DNA of 64,000 nt from Spartobacteria bacterium UBA5019 (GCA_002396485.1 DGXZ01000030.1:1-64000), one strand, 5' to 3'; counted from the stretch's first letter, positions 44,167 through 52,651 are shown. Notes: generated by a model not told the origin, from the sequence alone. Made by a program: numbers and translations.

Positions 44167-44204
44167 CGACCAAAAATTTGGACGATCGTCCAAATTTTTG
44201 GTCG
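44167..44204. repeat. 38-base perfect palindrome
   Basis: Left half CGACCAAAAATTTGGACGA, right half TCGTCCAAATTTTTGGTCG, no loop, no mismatch. It lies 16 bases after the AsmA-like gene and 127 bases before thiD. It could act as a transcription terminator as RNA, but lacks a T-run after the hairpin. Its TTGGAC...GTCCAAATTT core recalls the flanks of repeat family beta. Confidence 0.85.
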
Positions 44205-44331
44205 AACCGACTGGTCTGCCTTCCGCAAACACGCGAAATCCTACTTGGAATTTGGCGTCCATTTTCGCTGTGTGTGCCCTGTGTCCGTGGTTCATTTTGC
44301 TGGTTTTAAGAGAGTCTTTCTTCACGGCTTC

Positions 44332-45144
44332 ATGAAAAAACCACCTGTTGTTCTAACGATTGCCGGATCGGATAATTCCTGCGGAGCGGGTGCGCAGGCT
44401 GATCTCAAGACGATCACGGCCCTTGGAGGTTATGCGCAAACCGCTATTACCTGTGTGGTGGCTGAGGTTCCCGGCCGGGTGGAGGCGATTCAGCCTGTGC
44501 GTCCAGATATTGTCGCGGCGCAGATTCGATTGAGTTTTGAAGCGTTTCCCGTGGCCGCTGTGAAGACCGGTATGTTGTTTTCCGCGCCGATCATCCGCGC
44601 GGTGGCTTCGACTTTGGCTGCCTCTAAAAAACTTCCGCCCATTGTGGTCGATCCCGTCATGGTTGCATCCAGTGGCGATCGCTTGCTGAAGGCCTCCGCT
44701 GTGAGGGCTTATCAGGACTTGATTTTTCCCTTGGCGACTTTGGTGACCCCGAATCTTGACGAGTTGCGAATACTCTCGGGCATGCCGTGCCGCGATCTCG
44801 ATGAAATCAAGGCCGCAGGCGAAAGGCTTGTCGACCGGCATGGTTGCGCCTTTCTGCTGAAGGGGGGGCATCTTCGCGCAAAGACAGCGACGGATATTTT
44901 GGCCACGCGGGATGGGTTTGAAGTATTCGTTGCTCCGTTCCGCCGGGAAATTGATGCCCACGGCACGGGCTGCACTTTCTCGGCGGCCATAGCGACTTTT
45001 CTCTCAGCCGGATTGTCGCTTTCTGAATCGGTCGGCCGTGCAAAAAGATACATCACTCATGCAATTGAAGAGCATTTGCGCTGGAAGCAAACGACCGCGC
45101 TGGAGCACCGCATGCAGCGGGTTCATCTGCCCGGCATGGATTGA
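44332..45144 (+). CDS. thiD: Hydroxymethylpyrimidine/phosphomethylpyrimidine kinase
   Basis: 270 aa from ATG 44332 (MKKPPVVLTIAGSDNSCGAG); the frame is open far upstream but only the standard start fits. ThiD phosphorylates HMP twice in thiamin synthesis. Ribokinase-fold motifs: AGSDNSCGAGAQADLKT, VVDPVMVASSGDRLL, TPNLDELRIL, LLKGGHL, and DAHGTGCTFSAAIA with the catalytic Asp. No other thi gene nearby. The 3' end overlaps the convergent methyltransferase gene by 22 bases. Confidence 0.93.
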   Translation: MKKPPVVLTIAGSDNSCGAGAQADLKTITALGGYAQTAITCVVAEVPGRVEAIQPVRPDIVAAQIRLSFEAFPVAAVKTGMLFSAPIIRAVASTLAASKKLPPIVVDPVMVASSGDRLLKASAVRAYQDLIFPLATLVTPNLDELRILSGMPCRDLDEIKAAGERLVDRHGCAFLLKGGHLRAKTATDILATRDGFEVFVAPFRREIDAHGTGCTFSAAIATFLSAGLSLSESVGRAKRYITHAIEEHLRWKQTTALEHRMQRVHLPGMD

Positions 45145-46286
45145 AGCACGACCCCTTTCAGGTATTCGGTTTCTGGCAGCCCTAGGACCACGGGGTGGTC
45201 GAGCGGTTGGCCGATGCGGCGAATGAGCCTCATATTGCGTTTTGCGTCGTGAAGTCCTTCTGCAATTGCGCCCTCGAACTCATGGGACGCGACATGGTGC
45301 GAGCAGGAGAAGGAGACGAGTAATCCGTTTTTTGAAAGCAATGTGGCCGCCCGGGCGTGGAGGTCGCGATAGCCTCGCAGGGCCTCAGCGATTTTTCCCC
45401 GCGCTTTGGTGAAGGATGGCGGGTCGAGGATGATAAGATCGTATTCGGGTTTGTCGGGACGGCGCAGGAAATCAAAAACATCTGCCTGTCTGGTTTCCAC
45501 AGGGAGTCCATTGCGCGCCGCATTGGTGCGGAGGCGCGCCGAACTTTCGGTGCCGGATTCGACAGCGGTGACATGGTCTGCACCCGCTCTGGCGCAGGCA
45601 AGGGCGAAGCCGCCTTGGTTTGAAAAGCAGTCCAGCACGGTCAGCCCGCGAGAAAGAGCCGCCACGATGCCGTAGGATTCGAGTTGGTCGAGGTAAAGAC
45701 CGGTTTTGTGGCCGCCGAGGGGATCGACAAGGAATCGCACGCCTGAAGTCTCGACTTCCACCTCGCCGGGATTTTCCCCGGCCAAAATTCCTGTGACCGG
45801 CGGCAATCCTTCGGCCGTGCGCACGGGGGCATCGTTTCGCTCGATGACACATGCAGCGCCGGTTTTCTCCATCAGGATAGCGGCGATGGTTTCCTTGTGC
45901 CGATCCATGCCGGCTGTGAGTGTTTGAAGAACCACCACATTTCCATACCGGTCGGCAATGACGCCGGGGAGTCCATCGCTTTCGCTCCAGATCAGTCGCC
46001 CCAAATCGCTGCGACAGCCCATGCGCTTGCGGTATTCGAGGGACTGCTCGATGCGGCGGCGGAAAAAATCTGTATCCAGATCCTGCCTCCGCCTGGAAAA
46101 GCGTCTCACGACGATTTGCGAACGCGAATTGTAGATGCCAACGCCAAGTAGGTGGTCGCGACCATCCTTGATGGAAACCACATCACCGTCTGCCGGGGCG
46201 CCGAAGGATTTTTGAATCTCGCTGGCATAGACCCAGTCATGCCCATGTAAAATCCGCGAACGTGGACGAACAATCACGCCGCTCAT
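45123..46286 (-). CDS. RlmI-like class I SAM-dependent rRNA methyltransferase
   Basis: 387 aa. N-terminal PUA domain (HGHDWVYASEI, GVGIYNSRSQIVVR), central RlmI-like region (GVIADRYGNVVVLQTLTAGMD), then the Rossmann methyltransferase: VLDCFSNQGGFAL binds SAM and LIILDPPSFTKARGK is the DPPxF catalytic-type loop. This is the RlmI/YwbD family that makes 5-methylcytosine in 23S rRNA. The start overlaps the MEKHLA gene stop by four bases. Exact target nucleotide not certain. Confidence 0.88.
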   Translation of the reverse strand: MSGVIVRPRSRILHGHDWVYASEIQKSFGAPADGDVVSIKDGRDHLLGVGIYNSRSQIVVRRFSRRRQDLDTDFFRRRIEQSLEYRKRMGCRSDLGRLIWSESDGLPGVIADRYGNVVVLQTLTAGMDRHKETIAAILMEKTGAACVIERNDAPVRTAEGLPPVTGILAGENPGEVEVETSGVRFLVDPLGGHKTGLYLDQLESYGIVAALSRGLTVLDCFSNQGGFALACARAGADHVTAVESGTESSARLRTNAARNGLPVETRQADVFDFLRRPDKPEYDLIILDPPSFTKARGKIAEALRGYRDLHARAATLLSKNGLLVSFSCSHHVASHEFEGAIAEGLHDAKRNMRLIRRIGQPLDHPVVLGLPETEYLKGVVLQSMPGR

Positions 46287-46750
46287 GAGTTGGCCTCCTC
46301 TTTGCTTAAAAATTCCCAGTTAGAAAAAGTTGCCGCCTGTCCGGCATATTTGCCATGGGCGTCTGTGACATTCCACACCGTGGCTTGGCCGATTCGAAAC
46401 CGGCGGCCTTTGCTCGAGATGCGAATGCCCGAGTAGTCGTCGATAAATCCCCGCTCCCTGACGCGCCGCAGGAATTCCGCCCGCTCGTCGCGGTGCATCG
46501 GCTCAGCCGTGAGTCGAGATGGAGTGCGCGTGAGCGTGTCCCAATCCATTTCCCAAAGATCCAGCGCCGTCCTGTTGCCGTAGTTCAAAATCTGATCGCT
46601 CTCCGCACCGCCGGAGACCACTGCAAATGGTGCCTCAAAAAGCATCCTCGCGTCACGCTGTGCATCTCCGCAGGGTTTTATCAAGTGGCCTCCGGTCCAA
46701 TGATGGTAGGTGCGCAGCAATTCCGCACCGTGAGTTTCTATAAAATCCAT
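46283..46750 (-). CDS. MEKHLA domain-containing protein
   Basis: 155 aa. The whole chain fits the PAS-like MEKHLA domain: HGAELLRTYHHWTGGHLIKP at the start, LNYGNRTALDLWEMDWDTLT (the N-Y-G-N...L-W-E signature) and EPMHRDERAEFLRRV. In bacteria this domain stands alone; in plants it caps HD-ZIP III factors. It may sense a small molecule, but no ligand is known here. Four-base overlap with the downstream methyltransferase gene suggests an operon. Confidence 0.85.
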   Translation of the reverse strand: MDFIETHGAELLRTYHHWTGGHLIKPCGDAQRDARMLFEAPFAVVSGGAESDQILNYGNRTALDLWEMDWDTLTRTPSRLTAEPMHRDERAEFLRRVRERGFIDDYSGIRISSKGRRFRIGQATVWNVTDAHGKYAGQAATFSNWEFLSKEEANS

Positions 46751-46841
46751 CGTGTGAGGCTATCCGCTTCGAAGACCTCTGACGACGGATTTTCCGATGC
46801 CGGGCTTGTCTCAGTGCAGGCGATGCGTTCAGATGCCCGAC

Positions 46842-47234
46842 ATGAAAAAACAACTCCGCGATGTTCCCGGTGGTCCCCCGGCCCTTGGTCCTTACTCTCT
46901 CGGCGTGGTGGCCGAGGGGAAATTCATCTTCGTCTCGGGCATGACTCCATGGGATCCCTTGACAGGGAAAATCGAGCGCGGATCGATCGCGCGCCAGACC
47001 GAACTCGTCCTTGAGAACATCAAAAAAGTCCTCGCCGCCGCCGGAGCAGGATTTGAAAATGTGGTGAGCTCCCGTGTTTATCTTTCCGACCTCACGATTG
47101 AGAATTTCAAGGAGATGAATGAGGTTTACACCCGCTATTTCGGCGAGTCCGCGCCAGCTCGCGCCACGATCGGGGCACAACTTCCTGGCGACTTCGATGT
47201 CGAGATCGAGTGTGTGGCAAATCTTTTGGATTGA
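46842..47234 (+). CDS. RidA/YjgF family protein
   Basis: 130 aa from ATG 46842 (MKKQLRDVPGGPPALGPYS); ATG 46833 is also possible. Family members hydrolyse reactive enamine/imine intermediates. GPYSLGVVAEGKFIFVSGM and the substrate-binding Arg in APARATIGAQLPGDFDVEIE are recognisable; the final Glu of VEIECVA matches the active type. It is cytoplasmic and trimeric in known cases. The stop overlaps the candidate promoter of rpmH. Confidence 0.9.
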   Translation: MKKQLRDVPGGPPALGPYSLGVVAEGKFIFVSGMTPWDPLTGKIERGSIARQTELVLENIKKVLAAAGAGFENVVSSRVYLSDLTIENFKEMNEVYTRYFGESAPARATIGAQLPGDFDVEIECVANLLD

Positions 47235-47258
47235 CGCTTTGATTTTCTCCCGTAGCAT
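47231..47258 (+). promoter_or_regulatory. Candidate promoter for the rpmH-rnpA-yidD-yidC cluster
   Basis: TTGACG (47231-47236), 16 bases, TAGCAT (47253-47258), ending 21 bases before the rpmH ATG. It overlaps the stop of the RidA gene. Visual prediction only. Confidence 0.38.
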
Positions 47259-47279
47259 CTCACCTCCAATTTTGAGATT

Positions 47280-47453
47280 ATGAAACGCACTTATCAGCCT
47301 TCCAAGCGCACGCGCAAGCAGCAGTTCGGTTTCCGTGCCCGTATGAAGACCAAATCCGGTCGGGCCATCCTGAATCGCCGCCGTCGCCATGGCCGCAAAC
47401 GCCTGCTTCCAAAAGGTGTCGAGGTCCACTTCGCAAGACACACCGAAGCCTGA
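47280..47453 (+). CDS. rpmH: 50S ribosomal protein L34
   Basis: 57 aa, too short for many gene callers. MKRTYQPSKRTRKQQFGFRA, then MKTKSGRAILNRRRRHGRKR are textbook bL34 motifs. The usual protein ends shortly after the Arg/Lys-rich helix; here about ten extra residues (GVEVHFARHTEA) extend the C-terminus, and their codons overlap the rnpA frame. It heads the conserved rpmH-rnpA-yidD-yidC-jag cluster usually found near the replication origin in bacteria. Confidence 0.96.
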   Translation: MKRTYQPSKRTRKQQFGFRARMKTKSGRAILNRRRRHGRKRLLPKGVEVHFARHTEA

Positions 47454-47817
47454 TCGGGTAAGCCAGCGTTTTCCTAAAACCGCCCGGCTCCGTCAGACCA
47501 GGGATTTTATAAGGGTTCGCGAGCACGGGAAATCATCCCAATCCCGCCTCGTTCGGATCGGTCTCCTCCGCACTGGGGGAGACGCCCCTGCCAAAGTCGG
47601 CATCATCACCTCACGCCGCGTCGGCTGTGCTGTCATACGAAACAAAGTGCGCCGTCGCCTTCGGGAAATTCTCAAGTCCTGCATCACTCAAATCCCAGCC
47701 GGGTTTCTTGTGGTGATCGTTGCCAAGTCGGCTGCTGCCGAGGCCCCCTTCGAACAATTAAAAGCGGAATGGTTGCTTCTTGCCCGCCGACTTTCTATTT
47801 TGCCGCCTCTCGAATGA
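47389..47817 (+). CDS. rnpA: Ribonuclease P protein component
   Basis: 142 aa from ATG 47389, or 133 aa from GTG 47416. The domain proper begins at RFPKTARLRQTRDFIRVREHG (about residue 27) and contains the RNA-binding motif AVIRNKVRRRLREILKSC. RnpA helps the RNA subunit bind pre-tRNA. Both available starts lie inside rpmH in another frame (+1), so 38-65 bases are double-coding. The stop overlaps yidD as ATGA. I could not find an in-frame start after the rpmH stop. Confidence 0.92.
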   Translation: MAANACFQKVSRSTSQDTPKPDRVSQRFPKTARLRQTRDFIRVREHGKSSQSRLVRIGLLRTGGDAPAKVGIITSRRVGCAVIRNKVRRRLREILKSCITQIPAGFLVVIVAKSAAAEAPFEQLKAEWLLLARRLSILPPLE

Positions 47818-48071
47818 AACACCTGCTCATCGCTCTGATCCGCTGCTACCAGCTTGTGGTCTCTCCGTTTTTGCAGGTGATCTGCGGTCCGGGCTGCGGT
47901 TGCCGTTTCGAGCCGACCTGCTCCCGGTATTTCATTTCAGCCCTCCAGAATCACGGAACCCTCCGTGGCACGCTCCTCGGCCTTCGCCGGATCGGGCGTT
48001 GCCACCCCTGGGGCGGTTGCGGTTATGACCCCGTGCCGCCAGCATTCAAACCTCTCTCACCTATAAATTAA
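47814..48071 (+). CDS. yidD: Membrane protein insertion efficiency factor YidD
   Basis: 85 aa from ATG 47814. LLIALIRCYQLVVSPFLQ, GCRFEPTCSRYFISALQ, HGTLRGTLLGLRRIGRCHPW and GGCGYDPVP are family signatures. A small amphipathic, membrane-associated protein that assists YidC. The start overlaps rnpA by four bases and the stop overlaps the yidC start by one. Confidence 0.95.
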   Translation: MKHLLIALIRCYQLVVSPFLQVICGPGCGCRFEPTCSRYFISALQNHGTLRGTLLGLRRIGRCHPWGGCGYDPVPPAFKPLSPIN

Positions 48072-49813
48072 TGGACCGTAAATCCTGGATCGCCATCATT
48101 CTCTCAGTCACCGGACTCTTCGCCTGGCAGTGGTATATCAGTAAATACTACACGCCAGAGCCCCTGCCCGCCGGGGCTTCTGCGGCTCCGACCGCCACTC
48201 CATCCGCTGCAGTTGCTGCGACGCCCGCAGCGACTCCAGTCACAACTACCGAGCCGCCTCCCTCCATGTCGGCGCGCGCTGAGAGCCTCAGCACGAACAG
48301 CACGGAATTTGTTTTCAACAACGACGCCGGCGGCATCGAGCAGGTCATTCTGCGCATGCACCTCGGAGAGAATCATGAAAATGTCGCTTTGAACCGCAGC
48401 CGCACGATGCCCATCGGTGCTTTCGGTTTCAACCCCAGCGAGGTGCTGGGCGGATTTGAAATGACCGCCGACCGCGCCAAGGGCGAGGTCTTTTTTAAAC
48501 GCACACAACCCGATGGACTCGAGATCAGCAAGCGCTTCACGCTTCCGCCGGGCGACGGCACAAAATCCCCTTACACGGTGAATCTCGAGGTCACCTTCAC
48601 CAACCCCGGCGCTGCGGCCATTCAAGTCCCTGATTTCTTCATCTCCGCCGGCGGGGCCGCTCCCATCCACATCCACGACCTCCCCATGTATACCCGCTTC
48701 GATTGGGGGCATGAGGCCAAAATGTCGAACATCGATGTGAATTGGTTTTCGGCCAGTTCGGTTCCTTTGATTGGAATTCCTATCCACGGCGAGCGTCCGC
48801 TCTACCTCGAGAGCAATCCCGACATCCGCTGGGCGGCTGTTGCCAGCCAGTATTTCTGCACCATCGTGACTCCGCAAAGTGGCTCGCTCACGAAATCGGT
48901 TTGGGCGAAGCGCTTCGCTATTGCGAAGCTCAATGCCGCACCGGTTTTCGGTGTTCAAGGCGGACTCATCCAAGGTGGTCTCTCGCTCGCTCCCGGCACG
49001 CGCGAGACACGCACCTTCCAAATTTACTCCGGCCCCAAGGAAATTCCGCGCCTGCGCGAGCTTGGCCCCACACAGGATCAGGTCATGAGCTTTGGCATGT
49101 TCGGCTTCGTGAGCGAATTCCTGCTCTGGTCGATGAATCACCTCTACGCTCTGCTCGGCAACTACGCCGCTGCCATCATTGTCCTCACCCTGCTGATCAA
49201 AACCATCCTCTGGCCCGTTCAAAACAAGGCGACGAACGAGATGCGCAAGATGGCACTCCTCTCGCCAAAGATGACCGAGATGCGGGACAAATTCAAAGAC
49301 GACCCGCAGAAGCTCAACGAGGAAACCATGAAGCTTTACAAGGAGTATGGCGTGAATCCCTTCAGCGGTTGCCTGCCCATGCTGATTCAGATTCCGATCT
49401 TCTTCGGCTTCTACGCCATGCTCGGCACGGCCATCGAGCTTCGCAATAGCTCCTTCTTCTGGGTAGTGGACTTGTCCCAGCCAGACACCATCGCCCACGT
49501 CATGGGCTTTCCGATCAATATCCTTCCCATCGTCATGGCCGGCACGATGGTGTGGCAGATGATCATCACACCGAAAACCGGCGATGCCATGCAGCAGCGC
49601 ATTTTCTACTTCATGCCGATCATTTTCTTGGTCTTCTGCTACAACTATGCCAGCGGACTTGCCCTTTATTGGACAACCCAGAATCTTTTCTCTATTGTGC
49701 AGCTCTACCTCACGCGGAACAAACCACTTCCCACGCTTGAGAAAAAAAGCGTGGTCGCCAAGCGGACCGCAGCCGAGGCCAAGAAAAAAAGTAAAAATCG
49801 CCATAGCCCATGA
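48071..49813 (+). CDS. yidC: Membrane protein insertase YidC
   Basis: 580 aa, the Gram-negative type. N-terminal signal anchor (SWIAIILSVTGLFAWQWYI), an alanine/threonine/proline linker, the periplasmic P1 beta-sandwich domain (about 75-350), then the conserved insertase core with five helices: LLWSMNHLYALLGNYAAAIIV, KMTEMRDKFKDDPQKLNEE (cytoplasmic C1 loop), NPFSGCLPMLIQIPIFFGFY, and ALYWTTQNLFSIVQ. It inserts and folds inner-membrane proteins. Ends with a basic tail KKKSKNRHSP and overlaps jag by four bases. Confidence 0.96.
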   Translation: MDRKSWIAIILSVTGLFAWQWYISKYYTPEPLPAGASAAPTATPSAAVAATPAATPVTTTEPPPSMSARAESLSTNSTEFVFNNDAGGIEQVILRMHLGENHENVALNRSRTMPIGAFGFNPSEVLGGFEMTADRAKGEVFFKRTQPDGLEISKRFTLPPGDGTKSPYTVNLEVTFTNPGAAAIQVPDFFISAGGAAPIHIHDLPMYTRFDWGHEAKMSNIDVNWFSASSVPLIGIPIHGERPLYLESNPDIRWAAVASQYFCTIVTPQSGSLTKSVWAKRFAIAKLNAAPVFGVQGGLIQGGLSLAPGTRETRTFQIYSGPKEIPRLRELGPTQDQVMSFGMFGFVSEFLLWSMNHLYALLGNYAAAIIVLTLLIKTILWPVQNKATNEMRKMALLSPKMTEMRDKFKDDPQKLNEETMKLYKEYGVNPFSGCLPMLIQIPIFFGFYAMLGTAIELRNSSFFWVVDLSQPDTIAHVMGFPINILPIVMAGTMVWQMIITPKTGDAMQQRIFYFMPIIFLVFCYNYASGLALYWTTQNLFSIVQLYLTRNKPLPTLEKKSVVAKRTAAEAKKKSKNRHSP

Positions 49814-50280
49814 ATGCGACACCCGTTGAGATTCTTGACACCCTCCTTGGCTACCTCGGCTTTGTCGCCGAGGTCAAGGAAGAGCAAAACGACGGCAATA
49901 CCACGCTTCAGATCCTCACCAACGAAACCGACCGGCTCATAGGCCGCCGCGAAGAGGTGATGGATGACCTCCAGTATCTCGTCAATCGAATCCTCGCTTC
50001 GCAAAATCCCCCCAGCGCCAGGATCATTGTAGATGTCCAACACTACCGCAGCATGCGCGATGACGCCCTTGTTGCCAAAGTGCGCCAACTTGGCAGCGCC
50101 GTTCGCGCCAGCGGACGCCCGATGCAGACCGCGCCGCTCAATTCCTATGACCGCCGCATCGTGCACAACGCCTTCAAAGACGACCCGGAACTCGTCACAT
50201 GGAGCCCGCCCGATGACGCCCGCGTGAAACGCATCACCATCCGCAAACGCCCTGTCCGCCGCTCCGAGGCGCCCGCTTGA
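49810..50280 (+). CDS. jag: KH/R3H RNA-binding protein Jag (KhpB)
   Basis: 156 aa: a KH-type domain (EILDTLLGYLGFVAEVKEEQ, ITNETDRLIGRREEVMDDLQYLVN without the full GxxG canonical form: here LIGRREE) and an R3H domain (RPMQTAPLNSYDRRIVHNAF, DDPELVTWS). The N-terminal Jag-N module of longer members is absent. Binds RNA and is linked to envelope growth in several bacteria. Coupled to yidC (four-base overlap), as in most genomes. Confidence 0.88.
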   Translation: MNATPVEILDTLLGYLGFVAEVKEEQNDGNTTLQILTNETDRLIGRREEVMDDLQYLVNRILASQNPPSARIIVDVQHYRSMRDDALVAKVRQLGSAVRASGRPMQTAPLNSYDRRIVHNAFKDDPELVTWSPPDDARVKRITIRKRPVRRSEAPA

Positions 50281-50294
50281 GCGCTCCACCATCC

Positions 50295-50561
50295 ATGTCG
50301 TCCGAACCCCGCCTCAGCGAACTCAAAAGCCGCGCCCAACTTCTCAAACCCGTCCTCCGGCTCGGCAAAGCCGGAGCAACCCCCGAGTTCCTCACCGCCC
50401 TCGAAGAACAGCTCAACCTGCACCAAATTCTGAAAATCCGCTTCGAAGGCTTCAAAGAGGAACGCAAAACCCTCTCCAAAGAACTCGCGGCCAAAACAAA
50501 TTCCCTCCTTGTCCAGCAGGTCGGCCACACAGCCGTCTACTATCGCCGGGCCAGCGCGTAG
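50295..50561 (+). CDS. yhbY: YhbY-type CRM-domain RNA-binding protein
   Basis: 88 aa from ATG 50295 (TTG 50277 also in frame, overlapping jag). The fold-defining motifs are LKPVLRLGKAGATPEFL (the GxxG-like loop here being LGKAG) and ILKIRFEGFKEERKTLSKEL, ending in HTAVYYRR. YhbY binds pre-50S particles and helps ribosome assembly. Sits at the end of the rpmH-to-jag cluster. Confidence 0.88.
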   Translation: MSSEPRLSELKSRAQLLKPVLRLGKAGATPEFLTALEEQLNLHQILKIRFEGFKEERKTLSKELAAKTNSLLVQQVGHTAVYYRRASA

Positions 50562-50683
50562 ACACAAAGTAGCCGTCAAAGCGCCTCTGTGGGAGATCGT
50601 TTGCACCACCTCCCAAAACAGGAGCCGATGAGGACCCACTCAGCGGTCTTCACAAAGGCGGGGCCATCTGTTTGACTGCATTT

Positions 50684-51274
50684 ATGCTACGTGAAGCAAC
50701 CTTCCACCGCACGACTTCGGAAACCTCGATTCAACTGACCGTCAAGCTCGATGGTTCGGGCGCATCCTGCATTTCCACTGGGATCGCTTTTTTCGACCAC
50801 ATGCTCACCCTGTTTTCAAAACATGGTCTTATGGATTTGGATGTCACCGCGAAGGGCGATATCGAAGTCGATTTTCATCACACGGTGGAGGATACCGGCA
50901 TCGCGCTGGGGCAGGCGCTCACGCAGGCGCTGGGCGACAAGGCAGGCATACGCCGGTATGGGTTTTTCTATGTTCCGATGGATGAAGCCCTCGTCCGCAC
51001 AGTGGTGGATCTGAGTGGCAGGCCATTCCTGGCCTACAATGCGCCGGAGCGTGTCTCGGCGATCGGCGGCAATTTCGAGTTCCAGTTGGTCGAAGAATTT
51101 CTGCGTGCCCTCTCCGTGCATGCCGGCATGAACTTGCATGTGGACATCTTGGCTGGTCGCGATGCCCACCACATGGCTGAGGGGGTTTTCAAATCCCTCG
51201 CACGTGCTCTGGATCAGGCGACAGCGGTGGATTCCCGCGTTCAAGGCATTCCGAGCACGAAGGGTGTCCTGTGA
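50684..51274 (+). CDS. hisB: Imidazoleglycerol-phosphate dehydratase
   Basis: 196 aa from ATG 50684, single-domain HisB without phosphatase. Two repeats with metal ligands: FFDHMLTLF and DFHHTVEDTGIALG in the first, SVHAGMNLHV and DAHHMAEGVFKSLARAL in the second. Catalyses dehydration of imidazole-glycerol phosphate (histidine pathway). Its final GTGA overlaps the start of hisH, so the genes are coupled. The 122 bases upstream contain nothing I recognise. Confidence 0.96.
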   Translation: MLREATFHRTTSETSIQLTVKLDGSGASCISTGIAFFDHMLTLFSKHGLMDLDVTAKGDIEVDFHHTVEDTGIALGQALTQALGDKAGIRRYGFFYVPMDEALVRTVVDLSGRPFLAYNAPERVSAIGGNFEFQLVEEFLRALSVHAGMNLHVDILAGRDAHHMAEGVFKSLARALDQATAVDSRVQGIPSTKGVL

Positions 51275-51885
51275 GCGGAAAAAAACTCGGCGTCATTGAT
51301 TATGGCAGCGGCAACCTTCGCAGCGTGTGCAAGGCTCTCGAAGCCGCTGGATCGATGCCAAGCCTTGTTACCGGGCCCTCAGGTCTGGCTGGCTTGGATG
51401 CCATAGTTGTCCCCGGTGTGGGCGCCTTTGCGCATTGTGCGGAGAACCTCCGCGCTACCGGGCTTTGGAATCCGGTTCGCGAATGGGCGCTCTCCGGTCG
51501 TCCCTACCTCGGCATCTGCCTCGGCTACCAGCTTCTTTTCGAATCCAGCGAGGAGTCCCCAGGCGTGGAGGGGCTTGGCGTTTTGAAAGGGCGCGTTGTG
51601 AGATTTCCCAATGCCGGCCTCAAGGTTCCGCACATGGGCTGGAACACATTGTCGAAAACCTCCGGCCCTCTCTACAAAGGCCTCTCCGGCGAGGTGTCGA
51701 TGTATTTTGTTCATTCGTTTTATCCCGTGCCTGCCGACTCTTCACTGTCGAGCGCGTGGAGCGACTATGGTGTTTCTTTCGCCGCCGGAGTCTCCTCAGG
51801 CGCGCTGCACGCTGTCCAATTCCACCCTGAGAAAAGCCAGTCCGCCGGGCTGGCCCTTCTTCGTAACTTTCTTTCGACACTATGA
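51271..51885 (+). CDS. hisH: Imidazole glycerol phosphate synthase glutaminase subunit
   Basis: 204 aa with GTG start at 51271 (MSGKKLGVIDYGSGNLRSV). Class I amidotransferase: nucleophile Cys in YLGICLGYQLLFE, His and Glu in AVQFHPEKSQ. Supplies ammonia to HisF. Four-base overlaps with both hisB and hisA. Confidence 0.96.
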   Translation: MSGKKLGVIDYGSGNLRSVCKALEAAGSMPSLVTGPSGLAGLDAIVVPGVGAFAHCAENLRATGLWNPVREWALSGRPYLGICLGYQLLFESSEESPGVEGLGVLKGRVVRFPNAGLKVPHMGWNTLSKTSGPLYKGLSGEVSMYFVHSFYPVPADSSLSSAWSDYGVSFAAGVSSGALHAVQFHPEKSQSAGLALLRNFLSTL

Positions 51886-52607
51886 TCCTTCTTCCAGCGA
51901 TTGACCTCATGGGTGGTGAAGTCGTGCGCCTCAAGCGCGGGCTTGCCACCGAGAAAACCGTTTATTCCTCCGACCCTGTGGCGTTCGCCAAAAAGTGGGA
52001 GGACTCCGGCGCCGATTGGCTCCATATCGTGGACCTCGACGCGGCTTTCACCGGCGAGCCGCGAAACCTCGATGCTGTGGCAAAGATCTGCGCCGCTGTG
52101 AAAGTGCCCTGTGAACTCGGAGGAGGAATGCGTAGTATGGAAAAAATCCAAGCCGCCTTCGATGCCGGCGTGAGCCGTGTCATCCTCGGCACTAAGGCTT
52201 GCCAATCCCCCGAAACCATCGCGGAAATGTGTTCCCTATTCGGCGGCGAGCGCATCGCCGTCGGCATTGACGCCCATGGTGGCAATGTCGCCGTGAAAGG
52301 ATGGACGGAAACCACTGCCACCTCAGCCACCGACCTCGCCCTCGCCGCGCAGGAGGCGGGGGCTGGAACGATCATTTACACCGACATAGCCACCGACGGC
52401 ATGCTTGAGGGACCGAATTTCGCCGAACTCGATAAAATGCTCTCCCTGCTGAGCTGCAACCTCATCGCCAGCGGCGGAGTTTCCTGCACCGATGACCTGC
52501 GCCGCCTGAATACCATGTCGGGCCTCTACGGGGCCATCATCGGCAAGGCCCTGTACGACGGTCGCATCATCGGCGACCTGCGTGCCATCCTCTCAAACGC
52601 GTCCTGA
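51882..52607 (+). CDS. hisA: ProFAR isomerase (HisA)
   Basis: 241 aa (beta/alpha)8 barrel. LPAIDLMGGEVVRLKRG at the start holds the catalytic Asp; CELGGGMRSM, ILGTKA and TDIATDGMLEGPN (second Asp) are conserved. Isomerises ProFAR to PRFAR ahead of HisF-HisH. hisF does not follow: the cluster ends here and the remaining his genes are elsewhere. Confidence 0.96.
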   Translation: MILLPAIDLMGGEVVRLKRGLATEKTVYSSDPVAFAKKWEDSGADWLHIVDLDAAFTGEPRNLDAVAKICAAVKVPCELGGGMRSMEKIQAAFDAGVSRVILGTKACQSPETIAEMCSLFGGERIAVGIDAHGGNVAVKGWTETTATSATDLALAAQEAGAGTIIYTDIATDGMLEGPNFAELDKMLSLLSCNLIASGGVSCTDDLRRLNTMSGLYGAIIGKALYDGRIIGDLRAILSNAS

Positions 52608-52620
52608 AAAAACGCTCCTT

Positions 52621-52651
52621 GAAGGACCATCCTCTGGCATGGTCCAAATTT
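52621..52651. repeat. Hairpin repeat family beta, copy D, after hisA
   Basis: GGACCAT (52624-52630), loop CCTCTGGC, ATGGTCC (52639-52645), then AAATTT. The stem differs completely from copies A/B (GGGTCAG) but layout, loop and flank agree. It is 14 bases after hisA and may also terminate that transcript. The rest of 52652-52803 shows nothing convincing. Confidence 0.65.

Noticed and set aside
44205..44331. Small gene between the palindrome and thiD
   Set aside because: The open frame is just the upstream extension of thiD; the text resembles degenerate intergenic GTGTGCCCTGTGTCCGTGG repeats rather than coding sequence.
48104..49822. 572-codon minus-strand open frame opposite yidC
   Set aside because: Shadow of yidC; no start context or family.
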